Assembly (NCBI GenBank): GCA_958445065.1
Contig: CAUCQW010000014.1
Coordinates: forward strand, 1 to 60,800
Reading direction: 5' to 3'
DNA length: 60,800 nucleotides
Origin: an uncultured Collinsella sp.
Lineage (GTDB): Bacteria > Actinomycetota > Coriobacteriia > Coriobacteriales > Coriobacteriaceae
Of the stretch, positions 37,312 to 48,534 are shown piece after piece. Position numbers and translations under genes: made by a program. The first letter of the stretch is position 1. Every line of letters begins with the position of its first letter. The notes beneath the pieces were generated by a model. The model ran no database searches. It was given only the letters and a program-made list of their open reading frames with translations, and was not told the DNA's origin.

Positions 37312-37944
37312 ATGGGTAAGAAGTCTCGGGCTCGGGTTGCTGTGGTGGGGACTCGCAAGGATCCTGGTCGTCGGGTTCCTGAGGGCAAAAAGGCCGATCG
37401 TGCCGAGAAGGACAAGAAGGTCGGCGCGCATGCTCATCCTGAGTGGGCACCTCATTTGAATACGGCGAGCGAAGACCTGACTGCCAAGCTGTTTACGATG
37501 GTCGAGGTCATCTTGGGCGTGGTGCCTGTGGTGGTCATCGGTCTGTTCTTGGCCTCTAAGGATGCCGCGAGCGTGGATAAGCTCACCGACGTCTTTTCTC
37601 AGGACCCCTCGATGGTGGTCACGTTTATCTCTGCGTGCCTGCAGCCGTTTGTGGCGTACATGCTGTACATGATTTATCGCAAGTACTGCGAGGGCGATGC
37701 GGGCTTTGCCGCCGGCAACCTGATCGGCCTCTTGTGCTCCGAGATTTTGCTGCTCAATATTCCCGGTGTCATCGGCATGGGCATCTTGTTGTGGCGTGTT
37801 TGGCGCAACGTTGCCCCGCACTTCGAGAGCTGGCTGTTTGAGCGCCGCGCAATGGGCGTGCTGGTCGATATCGCGGGCTCGCTCGTGATCCTGGCACTGG
37901 CGTTTATGTGTGCCACCGCCGCCCGAGGTCTCGCGGGCATGTAA
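37312..37944 (+). CDS. Hypothetical multi-pass membrane protein
   Basis: This 210-residue protein has a strongly basic N-terminus (GKKSRARVAVVGTRK, KADRAEKDKK), then about four transmembrane helices (near 65-85, 105-125, 145-165, 185-205). The ATG at 37312 follows GAGGTG. I do not recognise the family; the polar basic head suggests a cytoplasmic N-terminus. Palindrome-plus-terminator units lie on both sides, so it is an isolated transcription unit. Confidence 0.7.
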   Translation: MGKKSRARVAVVGTRKDPGRRVPEGKKADRAEKDKKVGAHAHPEWAPHLNTASEDLTAKLFTMVEVILGVVPVVVIGLFLASKDAASVDKLTDVFSQDPSMVVTFISACLQPFVAYMLYMIYRKYCEGDAGFAAGNLIGLLCSEILLLNIPGVIGMGILLWRVWRNVAPHFESWLFERRAMGVLVDIAGSLVILALAFMCATAARGLAGM

Positions 37945-37998
37945 TCTGTCTTTGCCGACTGCGGAGCGCGGGGCAACTGCTGGCCTTGCCGCTCCGGG

Positions 37999-38084
37999 CG
38001 TCAGACCCGCGGCGCATCCCTTTCCCTCTCGCTCACGGCTTCGCAGAGTCGCGCGAGGCAAAGGCATACGCCGCGGGTCTGACG
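37999..38084. repeat. 86-nt palindrome related to the element at 36992
   Basis: Arms at 37999-38014 and 38069-38084 are perfectly complementary (16 bp), with further imperfect pairing of CCTTTCCCTC with GAGGCAAAGG inside. The loop shares its 24-nt core (38030-38053) with the palindrome at 36992-37091. Confidence 0.8.
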
Positions 38085-38125
38085 GCGCGGGCTTGCCGGC
38101 GAGTTTTGGCTCATAGATTGGTTTG

Positions 38126-38157
38126 CGCGCCGCCCCTTATGGGGGCGGCGCGTTTTG
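38126..38157 (+). terminator. GCCGCCCC terminator, second
   Basis: CGCGCCGCCCC (38126-38136) pairs with GGGGCGGCGCG (38142-38152) around TTATG, followed by TTTTG. It is near-identical to the terminator at 37141. The remaining gap up to 38409 shows nothing I can support. Confidence 0.8.
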
Positions 38158-38409
38158 CGTGGGGTCCCTGTCTCCACACTTTTCGTCAAGCTTTTGGTCA
38201 GCTTTTGGTTAGTTGGCGGGCTAGCGGAAGGGCAAAAGATCATCCGATAAAAAAGCTCAAAGAAAGTGCTGGTAGGGGAGTTGTTGAGGTTTTCGACAGC
38301 TTTTGTCAGCAAGAAACTTTGCGGCTATTGCTACGGATTGCGTTGCCGTGGCCTTGGCGGTGCGGGATGCTGGGCGTAAGCGCCGAATGCTCCGATTTTG
38401 GAGGCCAGC

Positions 38410-38844
38410 ATGGACCTGTTTCTTGAGACTCCGCAGCAACAAGCTGAGCGCATGTTGCGTCAGCAGCAACGACTCATGGAGATGCAAATGCAAGGGGTAT
38501 CTGCCCAGCCCTTTGCGCAAAATGCCGCGCCCGCTGCTGTACCTGCAGCTGTGTCCGGGTGTGAATCGGCGCCAGAGAACTATTCCGTACAACAAGATTC
38601 GTATGCGCAGGAGCTTGCGTTCGACAAACGCCGCGCGCGTCACCGTCGCGTGGGCCAGCGCCTGCGCACGTTAGCGATGATCGCGCTCATTCCGTTAGGA
38701 CTTGCGGCGATTTTCTTGGTCTCGTATGCGCTCACCTGCATCCTCAACGGTGCTTCGCCCAGCGAAGTGCTCCAACATCTGTCAGCCCTCGGCCAGCGCC
38801 TAGGTGATGTCATAACAACCATCCGCGCCAGCTGGGAGAGTTAG
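38410..38844 (+). CDS. Hypothetical single-pass membrane protein
   Basis: This 144-residue protein has a Gln/Met-rich N-terminal segment (likely coiled coil, about residues 5-35), a basic stretch RRARHRRVGQR and one transmembrane helix (about 90-115). The ATG at 38410 follows GGAGG. No family recognised. It stands alone downstream of the palindrome-rich gap. Confidence 0.6.
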   Translation: MDLFLETPQQQAERMLRQQQRLMEMQMQGVSAQPFAQNAAPAAVPAAVSGCESAPENYSVQQDSYAQELAFDKRRARHRRVGQRLRTLAMIALIPLGLAAIFLVSYALTCILNGASPSEVLQHLSALGQRLGDVITTIRASWES

Positions 38845-38934
38845 CATTCGCCACCATTGGGCTTCTTGGATGCTAGGATTATCGCCTCGAGTGGAATCCT
38901 TGCATCTTGCGGGTCAAATCGTGTGACTGAATAG

Positions 38935-38955
38935 TATTATTGAAGATGAATAATA
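38935..38955. promoter_or_regulatory. AT-rich inverted repeat upstream of an HTH gene
   Basis: TATTATT (38935-38941) and AATAATA (38949-38955) form an inverted repeat with a 7-nt spacer, 38 nt before the start of the adjacent predicted DNA-binding protein. It may be an autoregulatory operator. Confidence 0.4.
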
Positions 38956-38992
38956 ATAGGAGATACAGGCAATACAAAAAGGAGGTGCTCGG

Positions 38993-39556
38993 TTGAATCT
39001 GACTTTTGAGGGATTTTTGAAAGGCTATTGCCGAGAGCTGTCCGGACAGCAGTCGCTGAGTTTTAGGAAGCTTGTAAAGCAGGCAACAACGGTTGAGCCA
39101 CGTGTGGCGGAGCCTCTGTTTTTGCTCGCTTTGGCGCAGGGTAAGGCCGAATACGTTCTGGGTTTATCTGAGGGCTCGTGGATGGAAGAGGATTACCGAG
39201 GCGTTTTGTCCTTGTACGATCAAGCGGGTAGCATGGCGTCTCTATGCGCCAAAAGTGAGCTCCCTAACCGTTATGCCAACGTCTGGCGCGCGTATAGAGC
39301 GGTGAAGGAAAAGCCAGTGGCGGACAGGAGGATCAACGCCCTGATGCGAAAAAGAACATTGGGAGCGCTAGGGAAGTCGGGCGTAACGCGCTACGGTCTC
39401 TGCCGCGATTTGAATCTGAATAAGGGAAACGTGTACGCATACTTAGCCGGCGATGACTCAAAGGTGAGCAGGGAGACGGCGCGCCGCATTATGGAATATG
39501 CGGAAGAGAGAAGCACCCAAGAAGGGGCCGGGCGTCCAGTGCGTGTGGCGGGGTAA
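38993..39556 (+). CDS. Predicted HTH DNA-binding protein, lower-GC gene
   Basis: This 187-residue protein has a helical N-terminal region and a C-terminal helix-turn-helix-like segment (about 124-172, around GLCRDLNLNKGNVYAYLAG). Translation begins with TTG at 38993 behind a strong AAAGGAGGTG. Its base composition is more AT-rich than its neighbours, suggesting recent acquisition. It could be a transcription regulator or the antitoxin of a lost toxin-antitoxin pair; no partner gene is adjacent. Function unknown. Confidence 0.65.
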   Translation: MNLTFEGFLKGYCRELSGQQSLSFRKLVKQATTVEPRVAEPLFLLALAQGKAEYVLGLSEGSWMEEDYRGVLSLYDQAGSMASLCAKSELPNRYANVWRAYRAVKEKPVADRRINALMRKRTLGALGKSGVTRYGLCRDLNLNKGNVYAYLAGDDSKVSRETARRIMEYAEERSTQEGAGRPVRVAG

Positions 39557-39607
39557 GATTGATCGCGGTTTTGATTGATAATCGATTGGGTTTGTTGGGC
39601 GGAGTCT

Positions 39608-40963
39608 ATGTCTGCTATTGATATTGCGCTTGTTGTGATTGCCTTGGTGGCAGTGGGAGTTGCTGTGGTTTGCGCCCTGCAGCTTAAAGGCCTTCGCGCC
39701 GAGCTGCAGGAGCGTGGCGATGACGGGGCAGAGATGCTGGCTGCGCTCGAGCAGGCCAACAACGCGCTCGACACCCTCAACGTCGCGTTGACAGAAACCC
39801 GCCGCACGGCAAATGCCATCGCACAGCAGCAGACGACCGATGCGGCCGTAGAGCAGCAGCGCTACCTGACCATCGCGCGTGAGTTCTCGCAGGCTGGCGA
39901 CCGTATGGATGACCTGCGCCGCGAGACGGCCCAACAGCTCGGCGCCAACCGCGAGGGCATCGAGCACCGCTTGGACAAGGTGCGCGAGACGGTCGATGCC
40001 CAGCTGGGCCCCATCCGCAAGGACAACAACGTGCAGCTCGATCAGATGCGCGCGACGGTGGACGAGAAACTCTCCCGTACGCTCAACGATCGCCTGTCTG
40101 CATCGTTTAAGCAGGTGAGCGACCAGCTCGAGGCTGTGTACAAGGGTTTGGGCGATATGCAGTCCATTGCCACCGGCGTGGGCGACCTTAAGCGCGTGCT
40201 GGGCAACGTCAAGGCGCGTGGCATTTTGGGCGAGGTGCAGTTGGGTGCAATCCTGGCGGACATCCTTACGCCCGACCAGTATCTGGAAAACGTCGCCACC
40301 AAGCCTGGCGCCTCGGAGCGCGTTGAGTTTGCCGTCAAGCTGCCGGTAGACGAGGGCGATCCCGTGCTGCTGCCGATTGACTCCAAATTCCCGGGCGACG
40401 CGTACGAGCATCTGCTCGACGCGCAAGAGTCGGGTGATGCCGAGGCGGTGGCCACCGCGCGCAAGACGCTCGACGCCATGGTGAAGCGCGAGGCCAAAGA
40501 CATCTGCGAAAAGTATCTGAGCGTGCCCGCGACCACCAACTTTGGCATTCTGTTCGTTCCGTTTGAGGGCCTGTATGCCGAGGTCGTCAGCCGCCCCGGG
40601 CTTATCGAGACCCTGGGCCGCGACTATCACGTCAACGTTGCCGGCCCCAGCACCATGGCGGCCATCCTCAACAGCCTGCAGATGAGCTACCAGACGTTTA
40701 AGTTGCAAAAACGCACCGATGACGTGCTGCGTGTGCTCTCTGCCGTCAAGGCCGAGCTGCCGCGCTATCAGGCGGCGCTGCGCCGCGCCCAGCAGCAGAT
40801 CGAGACCGCGGGTAAAACGGTCGAGGGTATCATCACCACGCGCACCAACGTTATGGAGCGCAAGCTCAAGGATATCGACGCGCTGGAAGACGCGCGGGAG
40901 GCCGACGAGGTCTTGGGGCTCACATCCGCGGAGCTGCTCGCAGACCAAAAAGGCGAGGACTAG
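39608..40963 (+). CDS. rmuC: RmuC-family DNA recombination protein
   Basis: This 451-residue protein has an N-terminal transmembrane helix (about 5-25), a long coiled coil (about 30-195) and a C-terminal RmuC nuclease-like domain with ARGILGEVQLGAIL, LPIDSKFPGDAYE and PFEGLYAEV. RmuC limits DNA inversion and rearrangement in E. coli. The ATG at 39608 follows GCGGAG; an in-frame start at 39575 is less likely. Its presence next to many palindromes is notable but may be chance. Confidence 0.93.
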   Translation: MSAIDIALVVIALVAVGVAVVCALQLKGLRAELQERGDDGAEMLAALEQANNALDTLNVALTETRRTANAIAQQQTTDAAVEQQRYLTIAREFSQAGDRMDDLRRETAQQLGANREGIEHRLDKVRETVDAQLGPIRKDNNVQLDQMRATVDEKLSRTLNDRLSASFKQVSDQLEAVYKGLGDMQSIATGVGDLKRVLGNVKARGILGEVQLGAILADILTPDQYLENVATKPGASERVEFAVKLPVDEGDPVLLPIDSKFPGDAYEHLLDAQESGDAEAVATARKTLDAMVKREAKDICEKYLSVPATTNFGILFVPFEGLYAEVVSRPGLIETLGRDYHVNVAGPSTMAAILNSLQMSYQTFKLQKRTDDVLRVLSAVKAELPRYQAALRRAQQQIETAGKTVEGIITTRTNVMERKLKDIDALEDAREADEVLGLTSAELLADQKGED

Positions 40964-41088
40964 CTGCATCTGACGGCGGGGTGCCTGCGCAAGTGCGCGG
41001 CGCGGGCGCTTTTCGCATCGTGCTTGCCTGAAGTGCGCTTTAGTGTGCAACAATGGCGTTTCGCCCTATCAGACGCGAAAGGAAGCCC

Positions 41089-42891
<1,803 letters not shown>

Positions 42892-42954
42892 GGACCCCGT
42901 ACGTGGGACAATCGTTTCCGTGAAGTTATGTTTCTGCTGAGCCGAGGAGTCGTT

Positions 42955-43620
42955 ATGCCACGCGAGACCAATGCCGCCAAACGCGAGCGCGCCGTTGAAG
43001 TGTGCGAGCGTCTCAACCGTCGCTATGGCCCGGTCGAGTGCTTTTTGGACCACGAGAATCCCTTTAGGCTGCTCATCGCGGTGCTGCTCTCGGCTCAGAC
43101 GACCGACGCGCAGGTCAACAAGGTGACGCCGAAGCTGTTTTCCCAGTGGCCCACACCCGAGGCCATGGCGGTGGCGAGCGTGGCCGATGTGGCGGATACC
43201 ATCAAGTCGCTTGGCTTTTATAAGAGTAAGGCCAAGCACGCCGTGGAGGCCGCGCAGATGATTGTCGCCGATTACGGTGGCGAGGTGCCGGCCGACATGA
43301 AGGAGCTCGTCAAGCTGCCGGGCGTTGGCCGCAAGACGGCGAACATCGTGCTCAACGTGGGGTTTGGCATTGTCGAGGGCATCGCGGTCGATACGCACGT
43401 CAACCGCATCGCGCACCGCCTGATGCTGAGTCCCAAGACGCACGCCAAGGAGCCGCTCAAGACCGAGCAAGACCTGCTCAAGATTTTGCCGCACGAGTAT
43501 TGGGAATCGGTCAACCACCAGTGGATTACCTTTGGCCGCGAGATCTGCGACGCCCGCAAACCTAAGTGCGACGAGTGCCCGCTGGCGGATTTGTGTCCCA
43601 GCGTGCGCGTAGCGGGGTAG
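42955..43620 (+). CDS. nth: Endonuclease III
   Basis: This 221-residue HhH-GPD glycosylase/lyase has the catalytic Lys127 in LPGVGRKTANIV, Asp146 in AVDTHVNR and a complete Fe-S loop with Cys198, Cys205, Cys208 and Cys214 (spacing 6-2-5). It removes oxidised pyrimidines. The ATG at 42955 follows GAGGAG; an in-frame extension to 42928 is unlikely. It provides a contrast to the cluster-less MutY-like protein at 35411. Confidence 0.97.
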   Translation: MPRETNAAKRERAVEVCERLNRRYGPVECFLDHENPFRLLIAVLLSAQTTDAQVNKVTPKLFSQWPTPEAMAVASVADVADTIKSLGFYKSKAKHAVEAAQMIVADYGGEVPADMKELVKLPGVGRKTANIVLNVGFGIVEGIAVDTHVNRIAHRLMLSPKTHAKEPLKTEQDLLKILPHEYWESVNHQWITFGREICDARKPKCDECPLADLCPSVRVAG

Positions 43621-43724
43621 GGCGGAACGCATCTTCGTCTGGCGTTTTTTGCGGGGCTGGATTTGCCCTTGAGCTGGAGCCCTCTTCATGCGCTACCATG
43701 ACAGACAATGTATTTGACGTACGA

Positions 43725-43751
43725 CCCGCCGAGCTTGCCCCGGCGGGCTTT
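43725..43751 (+). terminator. Terminator-like hairpin upstream of mfd
   Basis: CCCGCCG (43725-43731) pairs with CGGCGGG (43741-43747), then CTTTT. It lies only about 15 nt before the mfd ribosome binding site, downstream of a weak candidate promoter (TTGAGC 43669, TACCAT 43694). Confidence 0.55.
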
Positions 43752-43777
43752 TGGCGTTGCGATGCCGGAGGAACAGC

Positions 43778-46700
43778 ATGCTCATTCACCGTATAGCCGC
43801 GCAGCTCTACACTGCCGAGGCCTTGCAAACCGTCGAGGCCGGACTCGATGCCGGCGAGGATGTGACGCTGGCCGTGTCGCAGTCGGGCCGTACGCTTATG
43901 GCGGCCGCCCAGTTTGCGCGTCGCCCGCGCCCGACGGTCTACATTGTGAGCGGCGAGGACGCGGCCGATCGCGCCGCGCGCAGCCTTGCCGCCTACGTGG
44001 GTCTGGCGCATGTGTGCCGTTTTCCCGAGCGCAAGGACTATCCGTGGCGCGAACAGGCGCCCGACGACGCCGTGGTGGCGCAGCGCTGCGAGGCTCTGGG
44101 GCGCATCGTGCGCGGGGACAACTGCATCATGGTCGCCTCGGCCCGCGCGCTGCTGCGTTGCGTGCCGCCGGTCGAGAGTCGCTATTGGGAGTCCACCACT
44201 TTTGCGGTGGGCGAGGAGATTCCTTTTGACGAGGTGCCGCAGCGCCTGGTGGGCATGGGCTACACCAATGCAAGTGCCGCCGATGCGCCCGGCCTGTTCC
44301 GCGTGCACGGCGACACCGTCGAGGTATTCCCCGCGCAGGAGAAGGCGCCCGTGCGCATCGAGTTCTTCGGCGACGAGATCGACCGCATCCGCCGCATGGT
44401 GAGCTCCACGGGCCAAACCATCGGCAATGAGGACAGCATCGAGATCTTCCCGTGTCGCGAGTTGGCATTGACCGACGAAGCTGTCCACAACATGCACGTG
44501 GCGCTCTATCGCGCTAGCCAGGACGATAGCAAGCTGGCGGCGCTGCTCGAGATGGTGGATGCGCGCATCGTCACGCCCGAGCTCGACCGCTTTTTGCCGG
44601 TGATGTACGGCCAGACCGTAAGCCCGTTGGCACACGTGAGCGGCAAGGCACTCGTGGTCCTGTCCGAGCCGCGCTCGCTGTTCGACGACTGCCTGCGTGC
44701 CTACGAGGATATCGAGGCCCGTGCCGGCGAGGCGGGGATTGACCGTCTAGACGGCTTGTACGTGCGCGCCCAACAGCTCGATTTTGGTGCCCAGCAGCGC
44801 CTGAACTATGTGAGCCTCATCCGCGCCGGCGGTGCGGTGACGGCCGAGCTCAAGATTGAGCAGCCGGCCATTGCGGGCTCGGACAACCGCTTTATGACGC
44901 GCATTCAGGAAGTCGTGGGCAAGCGCTACGCCTGCGTGTTTGCCATTCCCGATCGCGGTGCGCGCGAGTCGATGGAGCTCACCTTTGGCGACGAGGGCAT
45001 TACCTTTGAGGAGTCGCTGACGGCAGCGCCCGAAAACGCCGGCGTTATCGGCGAGCGCGTGCGCGTGGCGGCGGCGGACTCTGCCGACCGTGCCGCACGC
45101 CAGGAGGCCCATGCTTCCATTCGCGAGCGCCGCGTCGACGCGCTTAACGTTCGCTCGCTCGAGGCGGGTGCCGCCCAGGCTGCCGCCGGTGCCGCCGTGC
45201 CCACTATCTCGCGCGGACGCGTGACCTTTGTCGATGCCGCTCTGCCGCAGGGCGTGGTGGTGCCCGGTGCCAACCTGGCCGTGTTCTCGATCGCCGACCT
45301 CAACGCCCGCATGGACGCCAACCGCGCGCGCAGCCGCCGCAAGGTGGACATTACGCAGATCACGTTCCCGTTTAAGCCGGGCGACTACGTGGTGCACGCC
45401 ACTCACGGCATCGCACTCTTTAGCGAGATCGCGCGCCAGGAAGTGGGCGGCAAGGAGCGCGACTACTTTTTGCTGGAATATGCCGACGGCGACAAGCTCT
45501 ACGTGCCGCTCGAGCAGGTCGACCGCATCACACGCTATGTTGGCCCCGACGGCGATAAGCCGCGCCTGACCAGGCTCAACACCGCCGACTGGACGCGTGC
45601 CACGAACAAGGCGCGCAAGAACGCCAAAAAGCTGGCGTTTGACCTGGTCGACCTGTATACGCGCCGCTCGTCGATTACCGGTATCGCCTGCCCGCCCGAC
45701 ACGCCCGAGCAGATTGAGATGGAGGAGAGCTTTCCTTACGACGAGACACGCGACCAGCTGGAGGCCATCGCCGACATTAAGGCCGATATGGAGGCGCCCA
45801 AGCCCATGGACCGCCTGCTGTGCGGCGACGTGGGCTTTGGCAAGACCGAGGTCGCCCTGCGCGCGGCGTTTAAGTGCGTGGACTCCGGCCGCCAGGTCAT
45901 GGTGCTCTGCCCCACGACCATTCTGGCTCAGCAGCACTACGAGACGTTCTTTGAGCGCTTTGCCCCGTTTGGCCTCGAGGTCGAGGTGCTCAGCCGTTTT
46001 CGCACGCCGGCGCAGCAAAAGCGTGCGCTCAAGGCGTTTGCCGAGGGCACAATCGACGTGCTCATCGGCACGCATCGTCTGCTTTCGGCCGATGTGAACC
46101 CCAAGAACCTGGGCCTGGTGATCATCGACGAGGAACAGCGCTTTGGCGTGCAGCACAAGGAACAGCTCAAGAACCTGCGCGAGCAGATTGACGTGCTCAC
46201 GCTTTCGGCAACGCCGATTCCGCGAACCATGCAGATGGCCACGAGCGGCGTGCGCGACATGAGCCTGATCACCACGCCGCCGACCGGGCGTCGCCCCGTG
46301 ATCGTGCACGTGGGGGAGTACGACCCCGATGTGGTGAGCGCGGCGATTCGCCTGGAGGTGGGCCGCGGCGGTCAGGTGTACTACGTGTCCAACCGCGTCA
46401 AGACCATCGACGATGCCGTGGCGCGCGTGCACGAGGCCGCGCCCGAGGCGCGCGTGGGCGTGGCGCACGGCAAGATGAGCCCGCGCGAGGTCGAGGACGT
46501 GATGATCGAGTTCGCGACCAAGAAGATTGACGTGCTCATCGCCACAACCATCGTGGAGAGCGGCATCGATAACGCGACCGCCAATACGCTCATCATCGAG
46601 GATTCGCAGCGTCTGGGTCTGGCACAGCTCTACCAGCTTAAGGGTCGCGTGGGCCGCTCGGCCACGCAGGCCTACGCGTACTTTATGTTCCCCGGCGAGC

Positions 46701-47410
46701 TGCCGCTTACCGAGGAGGCAACGGCGCGCCTGACCGCACTTTCCGAGTTCCAAGACCTGGGCAGCGGCATGCGCATCGCCATGCGCGACCTGGAGATCCG
46801 CGGTGCCGGTTCGCTCATGGGCGCCGAGCAGCACGGCAACCTGTCGAGTGTGGGCTTTGACCTGTTTACGCAGATGCTGGGACAGGCCGTGGCCGAGGCG
46901 CGCGGCGATGACGATGCCGGCGTGGAGGCGGCGAGCGTGGGCATTAACCTGCCGGCCGATTACTTCTTGTCCGAGGAGTACCTACCGGCGGTGGATCAGC
47001 GCGTGCTCGTGTACCGTAAGCTCGCAGCAGCCGAGGACCTGGAGAGCATCGATGAGGTGCAGGAGGAGACCGAGGCTGCGCATGGCGAGCTGCCGCTGGC
47101 GGGACTCAACCTGTTCAATCGCGCACGAATCCGCATTCGCGGCGAGCGCCTAGGGCTCGAGAGCGTTACGCTCAGTGGCGGTCGCATCACGTTTTTGGGC
47201 GTCGACGTGCCCAAGAAGGTGGCCTTTGAGCTTAAGACCCGCTATGGCGCGGTGAACTTTCCCAAGAGCCGCAAGCTGTCGGTACCCTACAAGGCGGGTG
47301 CCGGTGCGGGCAGCGGCCTGGGTCGCGGTCTCGACGCCAGCGACGGCACCGGCCCTGTGGCCGCGGCACTCATGCTGCTGCAGCAGCTGGGTGCGAGCGA
47401 TGATGACTAG
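43778..47410 (+). CDS. mfd: Transcription-repair coupling factor Mfd
   Basis: This 1210-residue protein has the UvrB-like N-terminal domains, the RNA polymerase-interacting CarD-like domain (around PGDYVVHATHGIALF), a RecG-like helicase with Walker A GDVGFGKTEVALRA near residue 685 and DEEQRFG, and a C-terminal TRCF domain. It removes RNA polymerase stalled at DNA damage and recruits UvrA. The ATG at 43778 follows GGAGGA. A short Ala/Gly-rich extension lies at the C-terminus. Confidence 0.97.
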   Translation: MLIHRIAAQLYTAEALQTVEAGLDAGEDVTLAVSQSGRTLMAAAQFARRPRPTVYIVSGEDAADRAARSLAAYVGLAHVCRFPERKDYPWREQAPDDAVVAQRCEALGRIVRGDNCIMVASARALLRCVPPVESRYWESTTFAVGEEIPFDEVPQRLVGMGYTNASAADAPGLFRVHGDTVEVFPAQEKAPVRIEFFGDEIDRIRRMVSSTGQTIGNEDSIEIFPCRELALTDEAVHNMHVALYRASQDDSKLAALLEMVDARIVTPELDRFLPVMYGQTVSPLAHVSGKALVVLSEPRSLFDDCLRAYEDIEARAGEAGIDRLDGLYVRAQQLDFGAQQRLNYVSLIRAGGAVTAELKIEQPAIAGSDNRFMTRIQEVVGKRYACVFAIPDRGARESMELTFGDEGITFEESLTAAPENAGVIGERVRVAAADSADRAARQEAHASIRERRVDALNVRSLEAGAAQAAAGAAVPTISRGRVTFVDAALPQGVVVPGANLAVFSIADLNARMDANRARSRRKVDITQITFPFKPGDYVVHATHGIALFSEIARQEVGGKERDYFLLEYADGDKLYVPLEQVDRITRYVGPDGDKPRLTRLNTADWTRATNKARKNAKKLAFDLVDLYTRRSSITGIACPPDTPEQIEMEESFPYDETRDQLEAIADIKADMEAPKPMDRLLCGDVGFGKTEVALRAAFKCVDSGRQVMVLCPTTILAQQHYETFFERFAPFGLEVEVLSRFRTPAQQKRALKAFAEGTIDVLIGTHRLLSADVNPKNLGLVIIDEEQRFGVQHKEQLKNLREQIDVLTLSATPIPRTMQMATSGVRDMSLITTPPTGRRPVIVHVGEYDPDVVSAAIRLEVGRGGQVYYVSNRVKTIDDAVARVHEAAPEARVGVAHGKMSPREVEDVMIEFATKKIDVLIATTIVESGIDNATANTLIIEDSQRLGLAQLYQLKGRVGRSATQAYAYFMFPGELPLTEEATARLTALSEFQDLGSGMRIAMRDLEIRGAGSLMGAEQHGNLSSVGFDLFTQMLGQAVAEARGDDDAGVEAASVGINLPADYFLSEEYLPAVDQRVLVYRKLAAAEDLESIDEVQEETEAAHGELPLAGLNLFNRARIRIRGERLGLESVTLSGGRITFLGVDVPKKVAFELKTRYGAVNFPKSRKLSVPYKAGAGAGSGLGRGLDASDGTGPVAAALMLLQQLGASDDD

Positions 47411-47530
47411 CGGGTCGACGCTGCAAACGCCCCATTTGGGCAATCTGACCCTCACTCGTCGGTCGCGTACGCAAGTACGCTTCCCTCCTCCTTCGGGCCA
47501 CCTTGCCACAAATGGAACGTTTTCGCTTAC
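47411..47530 (+). repeat. Structured 3'-end repeat after mfd, divergent copy
   Basis: After the stop come TCGACGCTGCAAA, a left arm at 47425-47443, an apical hairpin GCGTAC-GCAA-GTACGC (47465-47480) and a right arm at 47503-47522 that pairs with the left. The flanking words CGACGCTGCAAA, GGCAATCTG, CACCTTGC and GTTTTCGCT match the repeat at 52171, but the stem sequence is different and still complementary. Confidence 0.75.
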
Positions 47531-47625
47531 TTATGCTCAACCTGTAAGGGTATTTACGGGACAAAGTCATCTTCGTCTCACCCACATTGCAGGTTGACTG
47601 CCCTTCGCCCGACCGAAAGGAAAGC

Positions 47626-48489
47626 ATGTTCGGATACATCTATAAGAAAGATGCCGCCATGATCGCGGTTGTCCTGTGTCTTTGTCTGGGCGTGGGCAGT
47701 TTCTTCGATTATCAGATCTCGAGCGCGCTGTTCAACATCGGCAGCATGTACGGCCGCTTTATCGAGGCCGCCGGCGAGCTGCCGTTCGAACTGACGGCGA
47801 GCGTCGCGGGCGTTATGCTCGTGCGCTCGGCACGCCCCGATTCCAAGACGAGCAAGTGGCTTGCTGCGCTGGGCGTTCTGATCAACGTTGGCCTGGCCGG
47901 CTACGAGATCGTTTCGTCTCTGAAGGTTGGCGGCAAACTCATTGCCGTTCAGCTGGTGCTGACGTTTGTACTGGTTATCGCCGCCAACCTCATCGTCTAT
48001 CGCCTCACGTGCACGACCGAGCCCGACGAGCTCACGCGCTGGGCGTTGATGGTGCTTGCCGTGTGGGTCGCTCAGGCCATTATTCTCAACGTGGTCTTCA
48101 AACCGTTGTGGTCGCGCCCGCGCATGCGCGTGATCGAGGTGACGCAGGGGCTCGATTTTCAGCCGTGGTGGGTGATCGGTAACCCCGACAAGTGGGCCTT
48201 TATTGCCGCCGGCGTGATCAAGGACGGCTTCAAGTCGTTTGCGAGTGGACATACGGCGCACGCGGCGATCGGTCTTATGCTCGCCGGGCTTCCCGCGGCG
48301 GCCTTTAAGGAAAAGCCCTCGCGCCGTCGCGTGGTCTTTTGGGCGGCGGCTGTGGTCGCGGCGTTCGTAGCCTTTGGGCGCATCGTGATTGGAGCACACT
48401 TTTTGAGTGACGTGAGCTGCGGCTTTGCCCTGGTGCTGGCGCTTGAGTGCCTTGCCGCGCGCATTGCCTATCCCAACGGCGTACAATAG
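47626..48489 (+). CDS. PAP2-family phosphatase, membrane
   Basis: This 287-residue membrane protein has the three PAP2 motifs: KPLWSRPRMR, SFASGHTAHA (ASGH replaces the usual PSGH) and GRIVIGAHFLSD, near residues 162, 205 and 250, between about six transmembrane helices. Relatives dephosphorylate lipid phosphates such as undecaprenyl diphosphate or phosphatidylglycerol phosphate. The ATG at 47626 follows AAAGGAAAG. The next gene starts 45 nt later. Confidence 0.9.
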   Translation: MFGYIYKKDAAMIAVVLCLCLGVGSFFDYQISSALFNIGSMYGRFIEAAGELPFELTASVAGVMLVRSARPDSKTSKWLAALGVLINVGLAGYEIVSSLKVGGKLIAVQLVLTFVLVIAANLIVYRLTCTTEPDELTRWALMVLAVWVAQAIILNVVFKPLWSRPRMRVIEVTQGLDFQPWWVIGNPDKWAFIAAGVIKDGFKSFASGHTAHAAIGLMLAGLPAAAFKEKPSRRRVVFWAAAVVAAFVAFGRIVIGAHFLSDVSCGFALVLALECLAARIAYPNGVQ

Positions 48490-48534
48490 CCCCGTTTGAA
48501 TCATCGGGTCCGTGCCCGACTAGAGAGGATTGCC

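Noticed and set aside
44747..46834. 695-codon minus-strand open frame inside mfd
   Set aside because: Shadow frame of mfd; GC-rich third positions make long antisense frames common here.
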